A DNA stretch of 64,000 nucleotides, taken from Actinomadura terrae. GTDB taxonomy: Bacteria > Actinomycetota > Actinomycetes > Streptosporangiales > Streptosporangiaceae. Shown one piece after another: positions 51,877 to 59,046 of this stretch. The stretch spans positions 1,612,001 to 1,676,000 of the forward strand of contig NZ_JAICDG010000002.1 in the NCBI RefSeq assembly GCF_022751215.1. The letters run 5' to 3'. The first letter of the stretch is position 1; each line of letters begins with the position of its first letter. A model generated the notes under the pieces. The model was not told where the DNA came from, ran no database searches, and saw nothing but the letters and a program-made list of their open reading frames with translations. A program made the position numbers and the translations under genes.

Positions 51877-52473
51877 TCACTGATCGGCGCCACCCGGCGC
51901 GGCGGTGCGGCGGGCGAGGAGGCGGCGCTTGGCGCCGCCGGGCACGTCGCCCTGTTCGAGCACGGTGAACCCGGCGGGCAGCAGCGCGGCCGGTTCGCCC
52001 TCGGCCAGGCACCATTCGGCGCGCAGCGACGGACGGGCGCGCCGTGCCGCCTCGGTGAGCGCCTCCCAGCCCAGCAGCCCGCCCGGCGCGACGGCGCGGG
52101 CGGCGGGTCCGAACAGCGCGCGGTCCCAGTAGCCGGTGCACAGGACGAGCGCGAAGGCGTCCGCCGGAGGACGCCACACCTCCAGGTCGGCCTCCTCGAC
52201 CGAGATCCGCTCGGAGAGGCCGTCCCGGCGGGCCGCGGCGGCGAGCCGGGCGAGCGCGACGCCGGAGATGTCCACGGCGCGGACGTCGCGTCCGGCGCGG
52301 GCGGCCAGCAGCGCGCTCCCGGACGGACCGGACGCGAGGTCGAGCACCGGGCCGTCCGGCAGCGGCAGTGCCAGCGCCCGCTCCGCCAGCGGATGCGCCG
52401 CCGGCTCCGTGGTGCCCTCGCACGCGGCGCCCTCGTACTTGGCGTTCCACCGCTCCCGGTCCGCGTCGCTCAC
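51877..52473 (-). CDS. Class I SAM-dependent methyltransferase
   Basis: A 198-residue Rossmann-fold methyltransferase. The SAM-binding motif I is VLDLASGPSGSALLAARAG (about 46-64), motif II VRAVDISGVALARL, and the motif IV region FALVLCTGYWDRALFGPA. Short length and N-terminal WNAKYEG resemble the TehB/thiopurine-methyltransferase-like group, often linked to detoxification. The substrate is unknown. It lies 37 bp downstream of another methyltransferase on the same strand, so the two are probably co-transcribed. Confidence 0.85.
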   Translation of the reverse strand: MSDADRERWNAKYEGAACEGTTEPAAHPLAERALALPLPDGPVLDLASGPSGSALLAARAGRDVRAVDISGVALARLAAAARRDGLSERISVEEADLEVWRPPADAFALVLCTGYWDRALFGPAARAVAPGGLLGWEALTEAARRARPSLRAEWCLAEGEPAALLPAGFTVLEQGDVPGGAKRRLLARRTAAPGGADQ

Positions 52474-52510
52474 GCCCCGACCCTATAAGGGCCGCCCGCG
52501 CGGCGTCCGA

Positions 52511-53320
52511 TCAGCGGCGCTCGGCGGTGAGGAGGATGAACATGGCGGTCGGGAAGCCCTTCCGCCACCAGGGGTCGTGGTCGAGCTGCTCTTCCGTTGG
52601 ACGGGGTTCGCGCAGGTCGGTGATGACGAAACCGGCGTCGCGGAGCGTTCCAGAGTAGTACTCCAGCGGCCGGAGCCAGGATGTGATCATCGAAGGGGAG
52701 ACGAGCCCGTCCACCACGAAGTGCTGGTCGACGCCCCGGGTGACGAAGTATTCGGACGCCGGGACGGAGGTCAGCGAGCCGAGCTCGGAGTCCTTGACGT
52801 AGAAGCAGGGGTGCAGGGTGAGGATGACCAGCCGCCCGCCGGGCCGCAGCACCCGGCCGAACTCGTGGATCGCGGGCGTCGGGTCGTGCAGGTGGCTGAA
52901 CAGGTGGTTGCAGACGACGACGTCGAACAGGCCGTCGGCCAGCGGCATGTCGTTGACACTCGCGCAGACGAACGACAGCGACCCGCCGGGCGCGGCGGAC
53001 GGCAGGCTCCCGGCCGCGTCGACCAGCCCCCACGCGGCGTCGATCAGGCCCTGGCAGGCGTCGAGGCCGACGACGCGCGCCCCCCGGGCGGCCAGCGCCC
53101 GCGCGAGGTAGCCCTCGCCGCACCCGGCGTCCAGGACCCGCTGGCCCGCGCACTCGCCGACCGCCTCCGTGACGGCCCGGTCGGTCAGTTCGGTGCGGTA
53201 CCGGTCCCGGCCCTCCCGGATGATCTTCACCCAGTAGGCGGAGTTGTCCTGCCATCGCCGTCGCGTCATGTCCTCGATGGCTCGCGCCCGGTGGTCCACC
53301 AAATCCCCTTCCCGCGGCAT
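52511..53320 (-). CDS. Class I SAM-dependent methyltransferase
   Basis: A 269-residue methyltransferase of the UbiE/small-molecule type. Motif I is VLDAGCGEGYLARALAARGA (about 70-90), followed by VVGLDA, and FDVVVCNHLFSHLHDPTPAI and FGRVLRPGGRLVILTLHPCF match motifs II/III of the Methyltransf_11 group. The C-terminal part (about 180-269) closes the substrate site and contains paired aromatic residues. The product cannot be predicted. It starts at ATG 53320, 4 bp after the stop of the upstream HTH gene, so it is co-transcribed with that gene and the next methyltransferase. Confidence 0.87.
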   Translation of the reverse strand: MPREGDLVDHRARAIEDMTRRRWQDNSAYWVKIIREGRDRYRTELTDRAVTEAVGECAGQRVLDAGCGEGYLARALAARGARVVGLDACQGLIDAAWGLVDAAGSLPSAAPGGSLSFVCASVNDMPLADGLFDVVVCNHLFSHLHDPTPAIHEFGRVLRPGGRLVILTLHPCFYVKDSELGSLTSVPASEYFVTRGVDQHFVVDGLVSPSMITSWLRPLEYYSGTLRDAGFVITDLREPRPTEEQLDHDPWWRKGFPTAMFILLTAERR

Positions 53321-53324
53321 GGGG

Positions 53325-54371
53325 TCAGGCCATGCCCTTGAGCCGCCGCACCAGTTCGTTGACCGTGCGGCGGATTCGTCTGTCCCGGCAGTCGGCGCAA
53401 CGCAGTTCCAGCGCGAGGATCAGCTCGGTCAGCTTTCCGCCGAACGTGGGGTCGCGTTTGAGCGCCAGCGGGATATAGGTCGACGCCAGGTAGTACACGT
53501 AGGCGTCGTTGTAGGTCGTGATCTCCCGCAGGACCTCCCGCGCCGTGTTGCGCAGCGGAAGGGAACTCGGCAGCGTGAAGTCGGAGCTGAGCCGCCCGTC
53601 CCGCGAGTAGGTCGGGAACGACCATTCCTCCAGCGCCGCGTAGACGGGCATCGCCTCGAGCTGCAACCGGTACCGCTCGGCGAGGTCGAAGTCGCCGGTG
53701 CTGATCAGCGCGCCCATCACGACGCCGCGCATCATGAACGCGGCCTGCCGACCGGGGACCTCGAAGCCGAGTTCGGCGTCCATGGTCCCGGTCACTTTGC
53801 TGACCTGGTGCGTGAGGATGTTCAGCGCCAGGATCGAGTGGAAGGAGTAGGTCTTGCGGTTCAGCCTCGGCGCCAGTTCGACCGACGACTCGAACAGCGG
53901 CTGCGGGTCGGTGAGGAGCCCGTGGCCCGGTTCGACGGAGTAGAGCGACTCCAGGGCGCGGTCCTGCTCGCGGCCCCAGAAGCGGGCGATGAAGGACGAG
54001 ACCTTCTGGGTCGCCTCGCCGCGCACGATGTGGAGCGCGGCCTCAAGGGCGTTCAGCAGGTGCTGCTGGGCGACCGTGGACGACTCGAACGTGTCGAGGT
54101 CGACCGTGAGGCCCTCGGCGCTCAGCTCGGCGACGAGCACGTCGCGGCGTTTCCGGATGGCGTGCGCCATCGAGTACTCCGCGATTCCCGGCACCGACGA
54201 CATGAGGCTTTGCAGCGACCGGCCGCTGACCCGGTCGAGCCATTCGGTGTTGTCCCACAGCCGGAATATCGTGCTCTCGTCCAGCCCGGAGAAGGCCGCG
54301 ACGTCGGACATGTTGAGACCCATGTCCTTGGTGATTTCCGAGAGGGACTTCGGCGCGCCGTCCGGTGCCAT
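53325..54371 (-). CDS. HTH-domain protein with helical C-terminus, unknown function
   Basis: A 348-residue protein. Residues about 10-60 look like an XRE-type or homeodomain-like helix-turn-helix (EITKDMGLNMSDVAAFSGLD, STIFRLWDNTEWLDRV). The rest is all helical, with no membrane segment, and resembles a TPR-like or substrate-binding fold (HLLNALEAALHIVRGEATQK, GRQAAFMMRGVVMGALISTG, DLAERYRLQLEAMPVYAAL). Near the end a CxxC pair (ELRCADCRDRR) could bind a metal. I do not recognise the family. It heads the small operon with two methyltransferases. ATG 54371 is chosen because it begins the conserved-looking region; longer starts run into unrelated sequence. Confidence 0.7.
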   Translation of the reverse strand: MAPDGAPKSLSEITKDMGLNMSDVAAFSGLDESTIFRLWDNTEWLDRVSGRSLQSLMSSVPGIAEYSMAHAIRKRRDVLVAELSAEGLTVDLDTFESSTVAQQHLLNALEAALHIVRGEATQKVSSFIARFWGREQDRALESLYSVEPGHGLLTDPQPLFESSVELAPRLNRKTYSFHSILALNILTHQVSKVTGTMDAELGFEVPGRQAAFMMRGVVMGALISTGDFDLAERYRLQLEAMPVYAALEEWSFPTYSRDGRLSSDFTLPSSLPLRNTAREVLREITTYNDAYVYYLASTYIPLALKRDPTFGGKLTELILALELRCADCRDRRIRRTVNELVRRLKGMA

Positions 54372-54730
54372 CACTCGCCCTACAGCCTGGACTTGGTGGA
54401 ACTCCGATCGTAGCGAAGCGCCAGGCAAGCCGAACGGCTCGGCGGAGGATGCCTCCGGCGGGTGTCCCGGTCCGGGGGCCGCTGTCTGTTTCGGTGTCCG
54501 ATGGAGCGGCGGCGCCTTCCTTGGGGGCCGGGTCGGAGGCGGGGAGGGCAGATGGTCACCGTGAAGGTGGAGGGTCCCGGGTGCCGCGCACGTCCCCTCG
54601 TCCACGGCGGGTTCGGCCCGCCCATGCGCGACCACCACGGGATCCACCTCGGCGCCGCCCGGCCCAGGAGACCTGGAGGCGCCGGTCCCGCCGCCGGTGA
54701 CGAGGTCACCCGTCCCGGCGGCGCGGGGGG
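54372..54730. other. Intergenic region, no gene seen
   Basis: About 360 bp between the HATPase stop and the HTH gene start, both on the minus strand. It is open in several frames only because of high GC. It probably contains the promoter of the HTH/methyltransferase operon. Confidence 0.5.
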
Positions 54731-55258
54731 TCATGGCAACCGCCACCCTTCCCGGACGGCCATGCCGAACCAGAACGTGGAGGTCCCGTTGCGGTTGCGG
54801 TGCGTCCCGTGGTCGACCGAGAGCGCGCGGATCAGAACCAGCCCCCGCCCGTGGTTCTGCAACGGCTCCTCGGGGGTGCGCTGCGGGCCGGGCTGCCCGC
54901 CGCCGTCGGTGACCTCGATCCGGACGAACCGGTCGATGTGCAGCGCCGACAGCATGACGGTCCCGTCCCGGCGCGGCCGCGAGTACAGCACCGCGTTGGT
55001 GAGGGCCTCGCTGGTCAGCAGCTCCAGGTCGGCGAGGTCGGAGCGGTCCGCGCCGAAGTACTGGCCGACCAGCTCGCGGATGTAGGAGCGGCCGAGCCGG
55101 ACGGCGGCCGGTGTCGCGGCGAGGTCGACCTCGCCGAGGAGGCGCCCGAACGACTTTCCGTTGTTCCAGGCGGACGATGATGCGAGCTCCAGCGAGGGAG
55201 CGGGCGCGGGGGCCGGTGCCAGGACCGGCGTCCCCGACCACGCGTCTGGTGCGTTCAT
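54731..55258 (-). CDS. HATPase_c anti-sigma-type serine kinase
   Basis: A 175-residue ATP-binding protein of the SpoIIAB/RsbW-like kinase group widespread in actinomycetes. The Bergerat fold is clear: the N-box LLTSEALTNAVLYSRPR (Glu and Asn), the G1-box VTDGGGQPGPQ (Asp-x-Gly-x-Gly), and the G2-box GRGLVLIRALSVDHG. An N-terminal Pro/Ala-rich segment of about 25 residues precedes the domain. Such proteins bind a sigma factor or anti-anti-sigma factor; no partner is adjacent here. The start is uncertain: ATG 55258 is the last one before the domain, and in-frame ATG codons at 55303 and 55333 would add 15-25 residues. Confidence 0.85.
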   Translation of the reverse strand: MNAPDAWSGTPVLAPAPAPAPSLELASSSAWNNGKSFGRLLGEVDLAATPAAVRLGRSYIRELVGQYFGADRSDLADLELLTSEALTNAVLYSRPRRDGTVMLSALHIDRFVRIEVTDGGGQPGPQRTPEEPLQNHGRGLVLIRALSVDHGTHRNRNGTSTFWFGMAVREGWRLP

Positions 55259-55463
55259 GGCAGCGACGGCTTCACGTCTCCGTGTCGGGCTGTAGGCGAA
55301 CATGTGTCCAATGGCCTGCTGGGTGTCGGGCATCGGCGCTTGCGTTCGCGGGCCGGGCGACGGCGCCCGCCCCGCACGACAGCCACCCTGACGCACCGTC
55401 CCCCGTCCGGTCACCGACGCTTGCACGCGCGCAAGGGCCTTGCGGCACGCTGCGGCGGGTCAC

Positions 55464-55489
55464 GCCACGTCGTTGATCCGCGACGTGGC
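55464..55489. promoter_or_regulatory. Inverted repeat in the regulator promoter region
   Basis: Perfect 9-bp inverted repeat GCCACGTCG/CGACGTGGC with loop TTGATCCG, about 175 bp before the BTAD gene. It is either an operator or a hairpin; no U-run follows. Confidence 0.45.
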
Positions 55490-55524
55490 GCCCATCAGCC
55501 GTGTCGCCCGGACGTGGCGGCCCC

Positions 55525-55562
55525 CGTGCCGGTCGCGGTGCCGGTCGCCGCGCCGGTCGTCG
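55525..55562. repeat. Direct repeats GTGCCGGTCGCG
   Basis: Three near-copies in a row, GTGCCGGTCGCG, GTGCCGGTCGCC and GCGCCGGTCGTC, with a 12-bp period and 104 bp before the BTAD regulator start. SARP-type regulators bind direct repeats spaced by about one helical turn, so autoregulation is possible. Confidence 0.5.
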
Positions 55563-55665
55563 GGGATGTCCGGAGTCGCTGAGCTGGGGTTTCGGACAAC
55601 TCCCGGGCCCCGTAGACCTGGGATCGGACCGGCGCGGGGCCGGTCGGGGACGAGGGGAGCGGCCG

Positions 55666-56457
55666 GTGAGGTTCAGCGTGCTGGGGACGCTGGAGGCGCG
55701 GGACGAGGACGGGGCGGTCGAGCTGTCGCCGAAGCTGCGGGACCTGCTCGCGCTCCTGCTGTGCGCGCCGAACACGGCGGTCTCCGCCGAACGGCTGGTC
55801 GGCGGGCTGTGGGGGGACGCGGCGCCAAGATCGGCGCGCACGACGCTGCGCGGCTACGCCAGCCATCTGCGCCGCGCGTTGGGTGAGGATCGTCTTACCT
55901 TCCGGTCAGGGGGTTATGTCTTCCTCGTCCGGGACGGGGAACTCGACGCCGCGCGCTTCACCGACCTCGCCGGGACGGGACGCCGGGCCGTCGCGGACGG
56001 CGACCACGAACGCGGCGCCGCGCTGCTGCGCGAGGCGGCGGCGCTGTGGCGGGGCGTCCCCTTCGACGGGCAGGACCATCTCATCGTTGTCCGCAGGGAG
56101 GCGATGCGGCTCACCGAGCTCCGGCTCGCCGCGACCGAGGCGCGGGTCGACGCCGACCTCGCGCTCGGCCGCCACGCCGACCTCGTCGGGGAGCTGCGCT
56201 GCGTCGTGGTCGACGACCCGTTCCGCGAGCGCCCCCGCGCGCAGCTGATGCTCGCCCTCTACCGTCTCGGCCGGGCCGCCGAGGCACTGGAGGTGTACCG
56301 GGAGACGCGCGCGCTGTTCGCCGCCGAGCTGGGCCTGGACGTCAGCCCGGCGCTGCGGGCGCTGGAGCACGCGATCCTGAGCCACGACCTTGCGCTCAGT
56401 CATGATCACGCACTCGGTCACGACCCCACCCTCAGCCCCGCACCCGGTACACGCTGA
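55666..56457 (+). CDS. Stand-alone BTAD (SARP-type) transcriptional regulator
   Basis: A 263-residue regulator of the AfsR/SARP group. The N-terminal winged helix of OmpR type spans about 1-95 (VRFSVLGTLEARDEDGAVEL, LLCAPNTAVSAERLVGGLWG, ARTTLRGYASHLRRAL). The bacterial transcriptional activation domain spans about 100-240 (DAARFTDLAGTGRRAV, RRRE-type helices, LVGELRCVVVDDPFRERPRA, LYRLGRAAEALEVYRETRAL). The tail has a His/Asp repeat (SHDLALSHDHALGHD). SARP proteins activate secondary-metabolite clusters; none is visible here. GTG start at 55666 after GAGGGGAG. The 3' end overlaps the convergent beta-propeller gene by 26 bp. Confidence 0.9.
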   Translation: MRFSVLGTLEARDEDGAVELSPKLRDLLALLLCAPNTAVSAERLVGGLWGDAAPRSARTTLRGYASHLRRALGEDRLTFRSGGYVFLVRDGELDAARFTDLAGTGRRAVADGDHERGAALLREAAALWRGVPFDGQDHLIVVRREAMRLTELRLAATEARVDADLALGRHADLVGELRCVVVDDPFRERPRAQLMLALYRLGRAAEALEVYRETRALFAAELGLDVSPALRALEHAILSHDLALSHDHALGHDPTLSPAPGTR

Positions 56458-58969
56458 GCGCCGCCGCGCCGTCCTGACCTGTTCGCGCGTCCCGGCCGGG
56501 CGTGGTCAGGACGGCGAGGCCGCCGCCGAGCGCGACCGGGGCGCCCGGCAGGTCCTCGGCGATCGTGCGTCCGGCCGCGTCCAGGAGTGGGAACCGCGCG
56601 GTCCCGCCGGGCGGCGCCGGACGGGTCGCGGCGAGCCACGGCCCGAGCGCGCGGAACGCGGTCAGCCCGGCGGTCCGGGGCAGGTCGTTGATCCGGGCGG
56701 TGCCGTCGCCGGTCTCGATCGTGACGGCGTGCTCGCCGACGCCGGTGTAGTCGCCCTGCCCGGTACGGCACACGACGAGCGCGCCGGTGCCGCCGCAGCC
56801 GCTCAGCCGCGCGCCCGTCCGCGCCAGCTCGCGTCCGGTGGCCCGGTCGAGGATGGCGGCGCCGTCGCCCACCGCGACGACGAGCGCCCGTTCGTCCGCG
56901 TACTGGAGCCTCGGGTCGCGGTAGCGGCCGCCGGTGCGCCATTTCTGCTTCCCGTCGGACGCGGCGTAGGCGATGAGGTCGGTGTGCGGCTCCACCCCGT
57001 ACTTCTCCGCCTTCCCGAGGCGCGCCGCGATCACGAGGTCGCCCGCGAGGTCGAGCTCCGGGACGACCCCGGCCCGGCGCCACAGCTCGCGCCGCGTGGA
57101 CGTGGCGAACGCGATCGTCTGCTCGCGCTCGCCGCCGTCCCCGAGATCTGCGCCGTAGTCCGTCACCCGGACGACGAACGTCGCGTCGCCGACCGCGTAC
57201 AGGTTCACGCCGTCGCCGGAGACGGCCTTCTTCCACCGGACATGGCCGTCTTTGAGAGAAAGCGCCGCGATTCCCTGCGAATCCGAACCCTCGTGATTGA
57301 CCAGGCTCAACGTCTCGCCGCCCACGTGCGCGAGGTCGGGGAGGCCGAGCGAGGCGATGCGGTCGCCGCCGCCGAGGGAGTCGCCGGTGCGCTTGCTCCA
57401 GCGGACCTTGCCGGTTCGCGCGTCGGCGGCGACATGGCGGCGGTCGTCGGAGTCGTCCGGATCGGTGCCGGAGATCAGGACGGTGTCGCCGTCCAGCACC
57501 GCGTTCGAGATGCCGCGAAATGTGCCCGGCTTCGTCGTCCAGAGCGGGCTCGCCTCGACCCGCAACGGCTTCTGCGAGGGCGTCGCCTGGGCGGGCTCGT
57601 CCGGCCTGCCGGTCTCGGACGCGCCGTACATCACGAGCCCGTCGTCCAGGCGGCGCTTGACGAGGAACGCGGCGAAGCGGTCGGAGATCGCGGCGGTCCG
57701 TCCGGGCGGCGTCGCGTCGAGGCCGTTCCCGGCGCGGTCGGCGACCACGCCCGCGCGGCCGTCCCCGTCGAGCGCGCGGCTCGCGAGGACGCGGTCGCGC
57801 CACACCGCGTCCGCCTCGACCGACGAGGCGTCCTTGAACAGCGTCTTCTTCGCGGTGAACGGACGGCCGCCTCCCGGCCGGATCGTCACCAGCCGTCCCG
57901 TGTACCCGGCGCAGGCGATCAGCGTCCGGCGGTCGTCCACGCAGCCGGCGGGCTCCTCCTCCGTCGTCGACTCCGGTGCCAGCGACGCGGCCCGGACGCG
58001 TCCGGTCGCCGAGTCGAGCGCCATCGTCCGGACCCGCGTGGACGGCCCGCCCGCGATCTGCTCCTGAACGCTGACCACGGCGGTGCCACCGGCCGCCGCC
58101 TGAACGTGCGCGCCCTTGGAGGCCCCCGCGAGGTCCCAGCGCTTGCGCCCCGTCATCAGGTCGAGCCCGAAGACGGCGGTGCCGTCCCGCACCTCCCTCG
58201 GTTTCCACGGCTCGCCCCCGGCGCTCTCGCCGAGCACCGTGCCGCCGTCGATTCGGAAGGCCCAGCCGTCCTTGTGCTCCCACAGCCTGCGGCCGCCCGC
58301 CGCGTCGAACGCGACCGTCCGCAGGCGGAACTGCCCGGACGACCGCACGCTGGCCAGGACCACGCGTCCGTCGGCGGCGAGCAGCCTGGTCTCCTGCTTG
58401 CGGTCATAGTCGTCGGCGTCACGGAACAGAGCCTGCTTCCACAGGACGTGCCCGTCCTTCCCCGACAGCGCGGCCACCCCGCGTTCCTCGCCGTCGGGCC
58501 CCTTCGCGTACTGGACGACCACCGACCAGCCCCCGGGCGCCGCGTTCGCGTCCGCGAGGACGGGCGCGCCCGTCAGGCCCTGGACGCCCTCGGCGTCCGG
58601 CGGCCCGTCGTAGGCGACGGCGCCGTCGCCGCCGAGGAGCGGGCTGCCGCCGTCCACCGCCCAGGGGATCGTTCCGGTCCTGGCGTCGGCGACGACCAGC
58701 CGTCCCGCCGCGGCCGACCGCCCGGTGACGACGGCCGCGCCCCCGCGCAGTTCGACCCCGTCGACGTCCGTCATCGCGAGCGTCCGCTCGTCCCACAGGG
58801 GGTTCCGTCCGAACGCGAGGGACCGGGGATGCGCCTCCCCCCTTGGAAGTGCCGCCGTGGCCGGGCCGTCCCCCCGCGACCTCACCACGACGATCACCGT
58901 GAGCAGCAGCAGGGCCGCGGCGACCGCGCCGATCGCGCCCACCCGTCCCCGCAACCGCCCTCGGCTCAT
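56432..58969 (-). CDS. Membrane-anchored PQQ-like beta-propeller protein
   Basis: An 845-residue protein from ATG 58969 (an earlier ATG at 59005 would add 12 residues). A short cytoplasmic start and one membrane helix (about 9-33, GAIGAVAAALLLLTVIVVV) precede a large exported domain made of repeated blade motifs of the PQQ/quinoprotein type (GTIPWAVDG, GHVLWKQALF, GRRLWEHKDG, GKVRWSKRTG, GHVRWKKAVS, KQKWRTGG). These are two propellers or one large one. No PQQ or metal-binding motif stands out, so it may be a scaffold, a BamB-like protein or a ligand-binding surface protein. It is monocistronic. The 3' end overlaps the BTAD gene. Confidence 0.82.
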   Translation of the reverse strand: MSRGRLRGRVGAIGAVAAALLLLTVIVVVRSRGDGPATAALPRGEAHPRSLAFGRNPLWDERTLAMTDVDGVELRGGAAVVTGRSAAAGRLVVADARTGTIPWAVDGGSPLLGGDGAVAYDGPPDAEGVQGLTGAPVLADANAAPGGWSVVVQYAKGPDGEERGVAALSGKDGHVLWKQALFRDADDYDRKQETRLLAADGRVVLASVRSSGQFRLRTVAFDAAGGRRLWEHKDGWAFRIDGGTVLGESAGGEPWKPREVRDGTAVFGLDLMTGRKRWDLAGASKGAHVQAAAGGTAVVSVQEQIAGGPSTRVRTMALDSATGRVRAASLAPESTTEEEPAGCVDDRRTLIACAGYTGRLVTIRPGGGRPFTAKKTLFKDASSVEADAVWRDRVLASRALDGDGRAGVVADRAGNGLDATPPGRTAAISDRFAAFLVKRRLDDGLVMYGASETGRPDEPAQATPSQKPLRVEASPLWTTKPGTFRGISNAVLDGDTVLISGTDPDDSDDRRHVAADARTGKVRWSKRTGDSLGGGDRIASLGLPDLAHVGGETLSLVNHEGSDSQGIAALSLKDGHVRWKKAVSGDGVNLYAVGDATFVVRVTDYGADLGDGGEREQTIAFATSTRRELWRRAGVVPELDLAGDLVIAARLGKAEKYGVEPHTDLIAYAASDGKQKWRTGGRYRDPRLQYADERALVVAVGDGAAILDRATGRELARTGARLSGCGGTGALVVCRTGQGDYTGVGEHAVTIETGDGTARINDLPRTAGLTAFRALGPWLAATRPAPPGGTARFPLLDAAGRTIAEDLPGAPVALGGGLAVLTTPGRDARTGQDGAAALSVYRVRG

Positions 58970-59046
58970 CCCCGGTTCCCTCCCGATCTCCCGGGATTCT
59001 GGCACGAACCCGTTGGAACGGGATGGGAACCAGGTTGGGACGACCG

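Larger units (their letters stand above)
55259..55665. other. Divergent promoter region between HATPase and BTAD regulator
   Basis: About 400 bp with no gene. It contains the dyad at 55464-55489 and the direct repeats at 55525-55562 described separately. Both lie nearer the BTAD gene. Confidence 0.55.
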
